From the NCBI GenBank assembly GCA_034670405.1, contig JAXDDX010000045.1, forward strand, positions 496,001 through 560,000: DNA of 64,000 bases, read 5' to 3'. This DNA comes from Hoplostethus atlanticus (Eukaryota; Chordata; Actinopteri; Trachichthyiformes; Trachichthyidae). The notes below the pieces were generated by a model. It did no database searches. It saw only the letters and a list, made by a program, of their open reading frames with translations, and was not told where the DNA came from. Positions 1-17,499 of this stretch are shown one piece after another; the stretch's first letter is position 1, and each line of letters begins with the position of its first letter. Both the position numbers and the translations under genes were made by a program.

Positions 1-260
1 CCAGCTTACTGTGTTATTTACCATAGAAAATAATTCTTCCACTTACATTTGTATTTGAATATTACATATAGTATGTATATTTTGTCTGTGTGATATATGT
101 ATGTTTTCTATATGTTTCATATGTATTTTTATATTGTCTCTGTGATATTTTATTTTATGACAGATTTTGCATCTGTTTTGTTTTATTATTTTTAATGTAA
201 AAGGCATTGTGTTTCCATGTGTCAGAAAAGTACCACTAATAAAATGTGACGACACCAGAC

Positions 261-1437
261 CTGGTTATTGAGGCGGTCCAGCAGCAGGTCCAGGCAGCAG
301 ACTGGAGACTGGACCCTCTGATGTGGTTTCTCCAGAGGCAGCCAGCAGAAAGCCCTGCTGCAGGAGCTCCAGGGGAAATCACGACCCTGCAGGCAGAACG
401 CAGCAGCTTGGACTCAACAAGATGTGGAAGAAATGATGCCTTAACCATTATGTCTTAACCTTTGTGTGCTATTATGATCTTAACATTGTATACAGTCATG
501 ACCTATGAATCAATGCAATCAATGTGTGGAAAGTACTGAAGGCCAGGGTGGCCAGAGTGAAACGCCCTGGACTCACTGTGTGGAGGATGAGGATGTGAGC
601 ATCGTCCAGGACGTCGGCCGTCACCACCTGACAAGAAACATCACACGAAATAAAACATCTTCCTCCGGAGAGCAGCCTGGCTCCAGAACCACCGTTACCA
701 TAGAGACCTATAATGATCCTATAGTCGATTCTTACAAGGATACTATATACTGTAAATATCATAGGAAAGCTATACATCCCTGTAGAAATACTGTAGTGAC
801 ACCATAGTAGATAGAAATACAACAAGTACAATAAGGTCACTATAAACTCACTAGGAATATTCTAGTGGCGTTTGCCTCAGACAGAACAGATGTTGAGTGG
901 TCCTTTTTTCCACCTTCAATAACTTGTAGAGCAAACAAGTAGAAATTAATACATTTGTGATTACTGGAAGAGGAAGAACAATTTACAACCGCTGGTTTCA
1001 ATATTTGAGAAAATACTTTTCTTATGTGACCTCCAGTTCACATGGGAACCGAGCTACTGAAAGTGTAGTTTTTCTGCCCCATACTCAAAATCCAACATGT
1101 CTTGTGGCTGCATTGCATTCTGGTCTATTTTGGCTACTGCGCTGCATTCTGGTCTATTTCATCTACTGCGTTGCATTCTGGTCTATCTTGGCTACTGTAG
1201 GTGGAGAAAGTGGTCTCTCTCCTCTTCACCTCTTCTTTTTCCTGTATGATTTTTGAGCATCTACGTCTCACTACGTGACTCACTGTGTGTCCAGCTCGGT
1301 TGCTGAGGTGTTCTGCCGCCACCAGCAGGGCGTTGAGCGTCGCCCCCCCGCTGCCCAGCGGCTCCTGGCGGTCCGGTACTGTCAAAACCAACGCACCCCG
1401 AGAGAGAGAACCACGCTGCTGCCGCAACTCCAGCTCT

Positions 1438-1502
<65 letters not shown>

Positions 1503-1917
1503 CAGGTGTCTCTATATTGATTATGGAAACTAAATAATGAAATACAACCAATCAGTGACAAGTTCAGTATCAGTTACGGTCCTTCAAAGCTTTAGATTCA
1601 AGATTCAAGAACTTTATTTGTCACATACACACACGGGGTGTGTAGTGAAATGAAAAAACTGTTGACCTTTAATCACAGCGCCCCCATCAGGCCAAGATAT
1701 TTTAGACACTGGACCACAGTGCCAACATGGATCATCCCTTCACGTTTTGACATGAGTATGACATCTAACTGTAGCGCCCCCAGCCGGCCAGTCGGTGTAA
1801 TGTAATAGGAAAGCTGATCAGCAGCAGGTCCTCACCTTTCTGGAAGGAATAGACGCTGTCTTTGTGCTGGCAGGTCAGGACGACCACCGTCCAGCTGAAC
1901 CCACTGCTGCCCGACAT
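261..1917 (-). CDS. fcsk: L-fucose kinase (fucokinase), 5' coding exons only; gene runs off the left edge
   Basis: Fucokinase phosphorylates L-fucose to fucose-1-phosphate in the cytosolic GDP-fucose salvage pathway. Four coding exons are visible on the minus strand: 1836-1917, 1284-1435, 577-627 and 261-386, with phases 1, 0, 0, 0 and GT-AG junctions throughout. They give 137 residues. Residues 1-27 ([20 protein letters not shown] and on) resemble the human start. Residues 28-78 hold [17 protein letters not shown], the glycine-rich nucleotide-binding loop of the pyrophosphorylase-like N-terminal domain. Residues 79-95 read [17 protein letters not shown], and 96-137 begin GRDFPW. Human FCSK is about 1,080 residues, so only the first eighth is here. 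No further exon is seen in 1-260, so exon 5 should lie beyond the edge. The exon 2 acceptor directly abuts a (TG)n tract. Identification is from recalled family sequence and is firm because order, frame and motifs all agree. Confidence 0.93.
1040..1256 (+). repeat. Dispersed repeat family A, copy 1 (partial), in fcsk intron 2
   Basis: Three units of a 29-bp repeat built on GCATTGCATTCTGGTCTAT are followed by the family terminus (TCTCTCCTCTTC, then CCTGTATGATTTTTG). The same sequence recurs at eight other places in the window. Confidence 0.75.
1438..1500. repeat. (AC)n microsatellite on the fcsk exon 2 acceptor
   Basis: About 30 uninterrupted AC units. On the minus strand the tract is (TG)n and runs straight into the acceptor AG of fcsk exon 2, so it stands where a polypyrimidine tract would normally be. 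Confidence 0.95.
1596..1660. repeat. LINE-type 3' tail fragment
   Basis: The segment reads TCAAGATTCAAGAACTTTAT followed by TTGTCACATACACAC and GTAGTGAAATG. This wording is typical of L2/Rex-like 3' ends scattered in fish genomes. The family is assigned from memory. Confidence 0.5.
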
Positions 1918-3595
1918 TAATACGGCTTATAATGTCTCAGAACATCTTAAAACGTCTTAAAGGACCTTCGAAGTCGTATACAATCCTCTGTTGTGTTAAC
2001 AGACTGTACCTTCGTCTACAACCAGAGCCCAGATTAACACTTCTGACAGCAGATAAACCAGACCAGCGGGGTGGAGTTAGCCTCGGGGGAGCCTGGGTGC
2101 TAAACCTAACCGACCCTTGCAGTTTGAACCTGCCTGGTGCTTCAACGGGTGGAGAAGTCCCGATTTGGTCAAACGGATCAGAACCTGTCGTCTGGCTTGC
2201 CAAACTTGTTGACTACGTGGGCTTCCGTAATCAGTGCGCTTGATTTGAAGCTCTGAACCTGCTCACAGGGCGGAGTATGGACGGTAGCTTCTCTAAAGAG
2301 TGACAATTAAAGTTACTCAGCTAAAAGTAACACCAGTAACAGATGTGAGAGCAGAATTCACCAGTTCGCAAAATGTGTTTCTTCTTTTGATACTTGACAA
2401 ATCATCAGTCATCGTTCTTTAGGAAAGCCTTGAAACCGTTAACGTTAAGTCAACATGGTTTCCTCTGACCCTTTAGTGTTTCCTGTAACTGTACAAGTTC
2501 AAATTGAATAAAACATTTTTTAATTTTTTTTTTATTGTGTTTACTTTGTTTAATAATATCCAAATTAACTTAACGACAGTTCATTCTTAACGCGACGGCG
2601 TTACTAAATGCGACTGTAGCACAAGTTTGGACCGCTAACATTGCCGTACAGCGGTTCGGATTGTAACACCTGGACCCCCCGGCATGGCGGAGTCTGGAGG
2701 AAATTTTAGTGATTTTCTTCCATTATTTCGCTAGAACAGTCTCACCACAGAGCTGCCATTCATTACATCAGATTTTAGAAAAATAAAATCTGAAAACTTA
2801 GAATTCAGTCAATGCTGAGGTGGAGTGTAACTAATCGCAATACTCTACTTTGAGTAGTTTTTCTATTTGTGTTCATACAGAAGTCTGCACCTTTTACATT
2901 TTTTTAAAAAGCATTTACTTACTAAGTTTACTTGAGTAACTTCAAACATGAGAAGCTGCTGACTCTTTACAGAACATTGAGTTTAAATAAGATTTAGGAG
3001 GAAAATATACCAGGACAATATGCTGCTGCTGTTCAAACAAGTTAAACCAGTTCTTTAACAGGTTTGACTCATCCCCAGCCAGGCACACAGCCACCCCAAA
3101 CCTCCACCAGTTCAATATAGTATATAGTGATGTGTGCCTCTCTTGTTCTGTATTGCTGCATAACTGCCATTTCCCCTCAGGGACAATAAAGAGACATCTA
3201 ATCTTATCACTGCTGCCAGGCAGTAATAGGTAATAATACTTTTGAAATGAGTAACTAGTAATACATTACTTTGAGTATTGAGCCCAAGACTGTAACTAGA
3301 CAGTAGTTGTTGATTAGTGATTTACTGATGTAACCGGAGGCAGTGACCATTAATAATCCAACCATAGTTGGATAGTTACTAGTAATCTAACCAGACAGTG
3401 AAACTCTGCCGCCATGTTGGTTTTTAACAGGAAAGGTTACGGACAAAACAGAACTGCTCCAGTTCAAAACATTAAAAAAAACTTTAATCAACTTCTATAC
3501 AAAAATGAATTCAGCAGTAATTATATACAGATGTACATTAAAACGGCACTAAGCAACGGGACAACTGGAGCACTGTCAATTTTTTGTCAACACTG
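1918..3595. other. Interval between fcsk and pclaf, no gene supported
   Basis: These 1.7 kb hold the divergent upstream side of fcsk and the downstream side of pclaf. I see a LINE-like 3' end at about 3150-3212 (ATTTCCCCTCAGGGACAATA then AAG) and degenerate repeat debris around 2810-3300 with runs such as TACTTGAGTAACT. A 16-codon ORF at 2684 is too short to call. Confidence 0.6.
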
Positions 3596-5452
3596 TCATT
3601 CATCCTCTTCATCCTCAGACGCCAGCGGTCGAGACCTGGAGAGGAAAAACAAACCCATGTGAAGAAACGATGTTGAGACTTTTCTGGGAACATTTTGAAA
3701 AAAAGGAATTCACTTGGAAACAAATAAATAATCACTAGTCACCGGTCTGGTGATGGCTGGTAGTTTCACCGGTGTTTAGTTTTCACAGCATTTTTTAATT
3801 TAGTCAGTAGTCATCAAAATTCCATTACATTTCCCAAACTATATGCACATGTTCCTTTTCTATTTTTTCCTTCTTCTTTCTTTTCCAGGTTTTCGTGACC
3901 GTAGGAACCCATGCACAGGTTAGCATGCTAGAGATCTCACTGCAGGTTCAACAATCCCAAGAAGCTACAGCTGGTGTGTTAAACTGTTTTAGTAACACCC
4001 GGCCTATCAGACTGCATCACCACCTCGTGTGTGAGCTTCACCACTTACTAACAGTTTGGAAAAGTTTTTCATTTTTGTTCAAACCAGTGTCTGTATTAAT
4101 ATCTAGGATGCAATTAATAGATTGACGTACTTCCTGCTGGCCTTTGACATCCCGCTGCCTCCGGCCTCCTCGTCGTCCACCAGGGGGAGCTGGTTCTCCT
4201 TTTCAATCGTCCTACTGGGACCACCGAAGAAGTCCCCGATGCCCTTCTGCCAGTCCGGGGTGGGACGGGAACACACCGGGTTACCGCCAGCGTATTTGTT
4301 CTTTGCTATGGAATAAAAAAAAAACATATTCTCACTATGAACTCCACCGTATCATATTGATTATGTTTGTAACAGTATGGCTGAACTGACTGACCGGGCG
4401 TGGCCGTCTGGCTGCAGGAGGGAGAGTTGGCTGAACTGGAGCCCAGGGACTTCCGGGGTGCAGAAGCTGCAACAGCTGGAAATGAAACCAAACACCATTA
4501 ACTGCTGGTTGTATTTATAGTCGCATGCATGAATCTGTTAAATGTCTGCATCAGGCGCGCGCTGTCCCCTGAGGAGGAAGTTACACCAAACTATTCAACA
4601 ATATCGTTTTATGCTGCCTTGCTCGTTGGCAAAGACACATCTGCTAGAACATGACTGAATGCCTTTTGCAAATTGTGCAGCACTTATTTCATAAGCTTGT
4701 CTAAGCAAAATTCACTATGGAGGAAGTAGTGAGCAGTGTGAACCAATCATAAAATTGAGGCTTAATCGATATGCAAGTCCTGCATGGGAATCATATATAT
4801 ATATATACCAGAAGACCCTATTGATTGATAAGAGAGCTTAAGTCGTGTTCTAGCAGATTAACTTTGGTCAAAAGCAAGAAAACACTAAACTGTCAGGTTT
4901 CTGACAGGCTCGCTGTGACTTTCTCGCCAAACAATAAACAAAGTATCGGGGATCCCGGCGCCCAAAACTGGCGCCAGTTTGACAATGAAAGACACCAGCC
5001 TAAAAAAAAACACACCAATGTGAATGTCTTTTCTTCAGGCAGGTCGCCAAACATCACAAATAGTGTCCTCAAACTGTAAACTCTAACTTTAATCTGCTAA
5101 AAGTAAGTCTGGACAACCTGAACCGAACCAGAAACCAAGCGAACCCAGTGTCCATGTTGGCGGGAGGCTGTTTGACTGGTTCTGGATCAGCCTGATTGAC
5201 TTCAAATAGAGACATAAGTTACACAGGACTAGCATGCTACCGTTTAGACAGGTTAAAACAATATCATATTAGATATTGTTTGGCTGAAACAAAACACCGG
5301 ACCTCCGTTTGGCTAGTAGCACCGCCGGCACAATGACCCAGAACTGTTCACATAGAATTGATATGACGTTAGATGCGTAAAGCGTGTTTGTGTTTCGTGA
5401 CTTTACCTTTTCTGTACGTTGCAGGGACACTGTCGGCTTTAGTCCTCACCAT
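3596..5452 (-). CDS. pclaf: PCNA-clamp-associated factor (PAF15 / KIAA0101)
   Basis: PCLAF is a small, largely disordered nuclear protein that binds the PCNA sliding clamp during DNA replication and repair and is a ubiquitination target on chromatin. Four exons on the minus strand: 5407-5452, 4395-4475, 4131-4305 and 3596-3635 (phases 1, 1, 2), totalling 113 residues against 111 in human. The start MVRTKADSVPATYRK matches the family N-terminus, including the conserved lysine pair region. Exon 3 contains NKYAGGNPVCSRPTPDW and then the PIP box QKGIGDFF, which inserts into PCNA. A KEN box follows (EKENQ), the APC/C degradation signal. The C-terminus is acidic (SEDEEDE). All junctions are GT-AG. 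The upstream sequence has an E2F-like site, consistent with S-phase expression. No disabling lesion is seen. Confidence 0.96.
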
Positions 5453-5600
5453 TTTGATGTTGATTTAAAAGTAAAGTCTGTTTCAGCTGCAATCAAATCG
5501 TCCGCGGTGAAACTGAACTCCCGCCTGGATTTAAAATGGGAGGAGTGGTGAGTTACGTCAATAGATGGGGCGGGGTCAAGGAGCAAGCAGTTCCTGTCAC
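5453..5600 (-). promoter_or_regulatory. pclaf: Probable pclaf promoter with E2F-like site
   Basis: Just upstream of the pclaf start, the plus strand carries TCCCGCC at 5519-5525 (GGCGGGA on the coding strand), an E2F-like core, plus a GC box (GGGGCGGGG near 5567) and TTTAAA motifs close to the start. E2F/CHR control is established for proliferation genes of this type; that it works here is inference. Confidence 0.5.
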
Positions 5601-6765
5601 AATTTCAAAATAAAGGCCTCATTCATGTTCACGCAACGTTTTTGAGTAATGCAATACCATTTGCCAAAGTGAAAATAAAGAAGTGGATTCTGATTTTACG
5701 TCAGTCTCTTATCGTTGTTTCTTCGTTAAACTCATGTCATCTTCATCATACATTAAATTATCTCATTGTAACTTAATTGTAAAAAAGTGTATTTTTATGC
5801 TGTGTGAGAAGAACTTCAAACTGGACAGTTTGCTTTTGGACCCATATGTAATTCCAGCACTGCATAATGCCAACATTTGAAAATATAATCTTAATTTATA
5901 AGCAAAGTCTCAACTTTAATGTAACTCAGGGAGAATAATTCTGTTGTTCTTTGTAACCCATTTAGGTAAAAATACAACTTCTATATAATACTAAAAATAC
6001 AACTATAATAATAATTATAATAAAGATTCAATACGAAACAAGGCAGTTGAATGTTACCAAGAAGTTATTTCCAAGAGTTTAGACAGAGGACTCTCCTCTC
6101 CCTGGCGATATATATTATATATTATACAAATAAAGTTATTATTATTATTATTATTATTAGTTGTAGTAGTGTGGAAGGAATTATGTCTTAATCACTGTAT
6201 CTTAACCTTTCTGATTAATATGATTGTGTTGTACACATCTCTTGTGCTAGTGTGAGGAGATCCTAACTGCTGCAGTATCAGGTGTGATGTATCTATATGA
6301 ATGAGGTACTTATGTGTGATGTATCTACATGAATGTATTGCTTGTGTGAGCCCATACTGAAGGCCGACCCCATGAGAGACTCAAGACACCTTTAACACAG
6401 TACATATTGTTCAGTCTAGGTTGGAAGTAACCCTGTAGATGTTTAGAAACTACCCCCCTTCATAATCACTGTTCAGATAGTTCTCTGGCAGAGATCTACC
6501 CTATCCTGTGTGTGTATATCTCTCCTGAGCTCAGCTATTACAAATAAATATACTCAAGTAAATCATGACTCGAGGATTCCTTGTCAACCTCTGAATTTAT
6601 TTAATTTATTTAAGTAATATCCTATATATTTCATATTTCATATAGTAGTATTAGTATTTATCATCCCCGCTACAGGATGGATACTCAGGCAAACGGTGAA
6701 GTAGAACCTGACATGTAGAAAAATAGATTTTATTGATCGCTCAGTCTCCAACCGAAAGAGGGCGC
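5600..6765. other. pclaf-rps17 interval, AT-rich
   Basis: About 1.1 kb between two divergent genes. It is AT-rich, with an AATAAAGTTATTATTATT tail at about 6128-6160 that looks like a LINE 3' end. I see no exon or RNA gene. Confidence 0.5.
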
Positions 6766-6769
6766 AGCA

Positions 6770-6857
6770 GAGGACTCGTCTCTGTTCATGACTTCCGTGT
6801 GCTAACTTAAACTTCCGCCGGAAGTCTGTTTGTCCTCTTCTACCAGGCCGATCCAAC
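6770..6857 (+). promoter_or_regulatory. rps17: rps17 core promoter / 5' UTR with paired ETS motifs
   Basis: Upstream of the start codon is the near-palindrome ACTTCCGCCGGAAGT, two facing ETS/GABP-type sites, preceded by another ACTTCCG. The pyrimidine-rich stretch CCTCTTCTACC before the ATG could hold a 5' TOP start. Both traits are usual in ribosomal protein genes; the exact start site cannot be read from sequence. Confidence 0.55.
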
Positions 6858-12575
<5,718 letters not shown>

Positions 12576-12596
12576 ACGTCTGTAAAATATCTTCCT

Positions 12597-12602
12597 AATA
12601 AA
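12597..12602 (+). terminator. rps17: rps17 polyadenylation signal
   Basis: A canonical AATAAA begins 22 bases after the rps17 stop codon, followed by a GT-rich stretch (TGTTGCTCTGGAG). The very short 3' UTR is normal for ribosomal protein genes. Confidence 0.85.
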
Positions 12603-13327
12603 ACCGTTTGGAAAACCTGTTGCTCTGGAGTTCTGTTAATGCCTCACCTTATTGGTGTTAGGTTATTCCCGCAGCCCTTGAAGGCAACATGAGCCCTTAA
12701 ATTGAAAATGAATCGATTAGTACCTTATTAAACTAGATCACCCAAATTCATCAGTATGCCTCAGCTGTCTCCAGCCTAGCATCAGTACCTCCCATCCTGA
12801 AGAAACCCTGACAAGAATCTGTTAAATGAAGGATTCAAGATGAGGAGTTAAAAATGACGACTGATGTCTAACCCACAGAATATGCCAATTTTGGATTTCT
12901 CTGAACAAGACCTTGAATGTGACTCCTTTTGAGCGAGGGAACCCTGGTGTCAGATTATCATTGCTGTTTTTTTTCATGTCAGATTCAGGTGGTTGTGGTC
13001 TGACGGTTGATGGTCTGGTAAATCTGAAGGTAATCAATGTGACTCAGCTGGTTTTCTGTTGGACTGCAGCAGTGTCACACCTACAGCGAGGGAGCAAACC
13101 AGTCTTTGATCTTACCCCAGATGCCCTGAGGGAGGCGCTATAACCTAGACCATCACATATTTATTGAAGCTTACCCAGTTATGTCTACCTCTTCCTCCTG
13201 ATGGAAAGAATAGTTTCTATGGTCATTGACAAATAGGAAATGTCATGGAATTGTGTTTTCCAGGCACATGAACACAACCTGCCAGTCTAACCTCCAGTTC
13301 TATAATTTTCTCCCATGTGTGTTTTAA

Positions 13328-14033
13328 AGGTCCCATAATATCAGAATCTATTGACATATATGATCAAAGATGTTTAATGAAGACCTTTACATTTGATTTG
13401 GTTTAATGGAAGTTCAATTTAAAGTTATTGTGCTTTTAAAAAATCCAAACCTCAGCAGGTTGACCTCATTTGAATTAGAGGCGCTGGTGTTGTCGGCCAA
13501 TCAGGATCCAGTATTGATGACTTACTTGGTCTTCACATTCATTCAGTTTAACTAATTCAACTACACTTTTAAGTACATTTATTTGAAAAACATGAACAGT
13601 GGTGTAGGTTTCGTTTGAACACTGGGGGGACGTGAAGCGGGGGGTGTGGGGGTCCCCCAAGAAATGTTGAGCGTCAAACACTTAATTTCCTGCATTCTGG
13701 TGAATTTTTATGCATCAATTTATGGTGGAAATGTATTTATTTATGTGAAGTAAAACAAAAAATTCAGGTACCAGGTGACAATTCAAAATATAATGGAATA
13801 TACTGCAGTAAGGCTCTCAGGCGTTCTGTATTGCTTTCAAATATTTATTCTCCTGTAGATCAACTTTTCTCATTTAATGTCAACACACACATAGGCATGA
13901 TTTACCCTTCTGTCCTCTTTTGTCTGTCCTGTTCGTGTTCTAAATACTGAGGGGGCGTATCCCCTACACCTGTGATGAAGAACATTATTCTTATACTCAG
14001 CCGTAGTTGAAAACTGAATAATATGGGACCTTT
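13328..14033 (+). mobile_element. Non-autonomous DNA element, family B copy 1
   Basis: Ends are inverted: AAAGGTCCCATAATAT at the left and ATATGGGACCTTTA at the right. A second copy lies inverted at 22965-23410 and shares ACATATATGATC and the CCAATCAGG-containing block next to GTTGTCGGCC. No transposase ORF is present. Confidence 0.65.
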
Positions 14034-14411
14034 AGTTCTCCAGTGGGTTTTAACAGGTTTCAAATGTGACCATGGAAACTACATAACAGAAGTTACAGAA
14101 CAGAAAATGCTGAAATTCAATTTACACGTGACTAAACAGACCGAGCCTGTTCCAGTTTTCTAACATCAAATAAAACACCATCTACCATGTTACTTCATTA
14201 AAACCATCAAACTAGTGAAACAAAGAGTAAAAAAATGATGACTCGTTGAAAAAGCATGATAAAACACCTTTAATACAACACGTGGAGACGTTTACATCAG
14301 TCGACAATAAAGTGTCTTCTAATAAAGGTTGATGGAGTTTCGTCTCTAGGCTACGTTATGCAATAACTGGGTTTATGGATCTGGGAACATCCCGGGTTGT
14401 CGGCCGTTTGC

Positions 14412-17380
14412 TCATAAGCACTTCAGAAGGAAGAAGTTGCACGAAGCTCCTTTTGGGCAGTCACACATTTTACCGATCCGGGATCCTTTCCTGATAGCAC
14501 AGTGCTCTCCCAGGTCACACTGCACAACAGGAAGTGAGGTCACAAAAAGAAAAACATTTGTGGGGTGATGTGGACATGTGACTTTTCATGAGATTTAAAT
14601 CAGTATTCTCCTTTACCAATAATTTGACAACAGAATTTTGTATCAATTTAATTTCATCACAATATGATTTTATTGAAAGACAAATTATCTCCCAGACGTA
14701 TTTACAGATATTAATCTCTCTATTAATCTCAGTCTCAACTGCCTCTTTAAATATGGATTACTAAATATGAAACATTTGTTGTACATGTAGATAAAAGGAA
14801 ATACACAGTGGAACCATTATGGATGTCAATATAAGCACAATGTGTGAAACAGGAGATTCACAATCAATCAATACAATCAATCTATTGCATTTCAAACTAA
14901 ACCTGGCTTGAAAACTGTGTGTGTGCATCTATACTGCCTTAATACTGATGTTATGATATATATGATATATGATATATATGACTGCTCCCAGACTAAAACT
15001 CATTAAAAACATCAGTATTATTACTCAGATTTGACTAATCCTGATTGGCCAGTGAAGGCATTCTGAGGTCTGTTATTTCTGAATAACAGCCAATCATATC
15101 GCTTCGCCGTCAAAGAATCTGGCTCATTTTGTTGATTTCTAATCAGATTATGTGGCGCCACCTAGCGGCAGAAAGACATTACTGCTTGGTTACTGCAGAC
15201 AACACTTGGCTAACGGGTTAGAAACATGACCATTACAACCGAACCAAACGTTGCTATGGTTACAGACCAACAGACCTGCTAAATTATTTTAGCCTGAAAT
15301 AAGAGAATCTAAATCAGTATCTGAGTGTCTGGTAAGCAGCTGTGCTTCCTGTTCTGCTACTCACCGTAGGAACTTGTCCATATTTCCTCTCCCAGGGATT
15401 AATTCTCTTCGTCTGCAGTTTCTCCAGGACTTCATGCAGAGCCCCAAGCTGCCAACACACCGTGGTACCAGAGTTTCATTTCTCATCACTTGCCGTGTCA
15501 TTTCATTATTACAACGTACAGATAGCACATAGGGAAAGGAATGTGTAAGTGTGAGGTCAGAAGGAGAAGATCAGCTCTCTTGTAGGCTACAAATCTCCCC
15601 GTTAACTGAATGTGTACTGTCACGCCCTCCACCTCTGCCTCCTAGCAGTCTCTACCTGTCTGTCTCTGTCTGTGTGTGTGTATGTGTTGGCGGGCGTGGC
15701 TCCAGTCTCCGGCTCCTCCCTGCATCATCACCACATCCCGATCACCTGCTCTACCCCGCACACCTGCTATCCATCATCTCATCACCACCAGCATAAGAAC
15801 CCCGGCTTTCCATCCACTCATCGCCAGATCGTTGTTTGTACTACTCAGTCAGTCTCGTTTCTCAGCCGCTTTGCAGAGTTTCTCTCAGAGTTCCCTTCTT
15901 GCCTACTAATCCTGATATCCTCTACCCAGATCCAGTCTCCTTCCCTGATCCCGTCTGCCGACCTCACCACTGCCCGTCTACCCTGCCTGCCTGCCTGCCT
16001 GTCTGTCTCCCGGACCCCTGCTTGTCACCTGTCTGCCTGTCTGTCTCCTGGATCCCTGCTTGTCACCTGTTTGTCTGCCTCCCTACTCTGCTCCCCCGCT
16101 CCTGCTCCAGCCCTGCTTCCCCTTGCCATCCCTGCATTACCATCCTGTTTGAACTGTCTCCTAGTAAACCTGGTTTTGTTCCTAACTCCGTCTCTGTGTT
16201 CTGTGGTTTGCACTTGGGTCCTGTACACGATCGTAACATGTACACTGTCAACAGACATCAAATAGCATCACTATTATCAATATAGTCAATATTTATGTTA
16301 GGATGTAACCTGAGACAAATGAGAGATTAGCTGCTGTTACCGTGTTAACAGTTAACTAGTTGGTAGTATTATCTACCTTCACTATTATAATATAATTACT
16401 AGTTAGTATAGTTAGTATACAACTGTAAACAACAGTAAACCTACCAGTCTGTTAGGACTGTTGAAGTATTGTCTATAGTGTATAATAACTAGTTAGTATA
16501 GTTAGTGTATAACTAGCAGTATTGTCTATATATAATAACTAGTTAGTATAGTTAGTATTTAACTACCTCCCAGACACACTTAAAGATTGTCTAATAGATT
16601 TTAAACTTAATTCAATTTATCAATGACAAATATTAAATTGTTTTTTGTCCCTCAAATGCATCATATGAAGTTTAATCAAATCTTGGGAACCTCGCAGCAA
16701 CTATCAATTAAAAAAAATCTCTAACAAACATCAATTATTTCTTCTACACAGCAAATTAATAAGTATTGATTATTTAGTGATATATTTGTAGTTAAGTTGA
16801 CTGGAGACGTGTTGAGCTGATCACAACTATCTGAAGTGCTAATGAACTGACAGAAACACTGTCTGGCTGCAGCTTTCTGCTACAGAAATATAGAAATATA
16901 GTTTTAGATCTGCAGACAAAACTGCAACTGTTACTGTTCAAAACCAGATTAAAGACTAAAGATGATCAAGCCCAAACTTTGGAACAATTTGAAGAAATAT
17001 TATCATCTAACTGTATCTTCTATTAAGAGACAAATAAAAACTCATAGACTTATATATTTTATTATGTTATGATCATTTTATTGTTTCGTTTCCCTAAATG
17101 GACATTTGTTCATATGTTTGTTTTGCTGCATCTTTTAACTTAACCTGTGTCTGCCTTAGAAAAGTTTATTATTATTATTATTATTATTACCCGTCTGTTA
17201 GGGGTTTAACAGTAATAGTATTATCTATATAATAACTAGTTAGTATTAGTAGTTACCTACCAGTCTGTTGGGGTTAGAACGGTAGTCCTGGACATCTCTT
17301 TCGTCCCTCTCGGCTTCCGTCCTCCCCGCAGGACAGAACACGGTTAGCAGCGCCGCGCACAGCACAGCTCGCGCCCACAT
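14412..17380 (-). CDS. cartpt: Cocaine- and amphetamine-regulated transcript (CART) prepropeptide
   Basis: CART is a secreted neuropeptide precursor, made in the hypothalamus and other tissues, that suppresses feeding. Three exons on the minus strand: 17261-17380, 15365-15448 and 14412-14519, all phase 0, for 103 residues (116 in human). Residues 1 to about 22 ([19 protein letters not shown]) are a signal peptide. Exon 2 carries the dibasic processing site in [18 protein letters not shown]. Exon 3 carries the cystine-knot core with six cysteines, [20 protein letters not shown] then [15 protein letters not shown], the invariant family ending. Fish have several cart paralogues and I cannot say which this is. 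The exon 1-2 intron contains a solo LTR and a copy of repeat family C. A perfect cAMP response element lies 105 bases upstream of the start. Confidence 0.95.
15035..15290 (-). repeat. Dispersed repeat family C, copy 1
   Basis: Inverted relative to 53320-53725. Both share TGTGGCGCCACCTAGCGGCA or its complement, the block reading CAACACTTGGCTAACGGGTT, and a segment around TTATTTCTGAATAACA. This copy overlaps the 3' side of CART intron 2. Confidence 0.75.
15618..16238 (+). mobile_element. Solo LTR (Gypsy-type) in CART intron 1
   Basis: A 621-bp element starting TGTCACGCCC and ending ATCGTAACA (TG...CA), flanked on both sides by the same 5-bp target duplication TGTAC (15613-15617 and 16239-16243). 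The body is C- and T-rich with CTGCCTGTCTGTCTCC-like runs. It has no internal gag/pol region, so it is a solo LTR left by recombination between the two LTRs. Long ORFs crossing it are composition artefacts. Assignment to Gypsy rests on its resemblance to fish Gypsy LTRs from memory. Confidence 0.85.
16360..16570. repeat. Degenerate tandem ATAATAACTAGTTAGTATAG array
   Basis: Irregular copies of TAACTAGTTAGTATAGTTAG recur, with a related stretch at 17225-17260 next to CART exon 1 and another (ACTAGTTATTAATTGCTG) at 17610-17660. No coding content. Confidence 0.6.
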
Positions 17381-17484
17381 GTTGCCAAGGAGACGGTACC
17401 GGTCTGCGAGACTCCGCCGGTTTTCCCGCGCTGCCCGGTCCGGGGGGCTCTTTGATGCCGACCGCCCCGCCTCGAGCGTCACAG

Positions 17485-17492
17485 TGACGTCA
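17485..17492 (-). promoter_or_regulatory. cartpt: Full palindromic CRE (TGACGTCA) upstream of CART
   Basis: The exact 8-bp cAMP response element lies 105 bases upstream of the CART start codon, with a half-site TGACG a few bases away on the coding strand and a GC box (GGCGGGGCGG) between it and the gene. A functional CRE controlling the mammalian CART promoter through CREB is established knowledge; conservation of its role here is inference. Confidence 0.75.
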
Positions 17493-17499
17493 TGGATAC

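Noticed and set aside
2684..2734. Short ORF starting MAESGGNFSDF with a fair start context
   Set aside because: Only 16 codons, no following exon found on the plus strand, and repeat debris nearby.
15612..16265. 217-residue plus-strand ORF in CART intron 1
   Set aside because: It lies almost exactly on the solo LTR and has the CT-rich composition of that element; no protein family resemblance.
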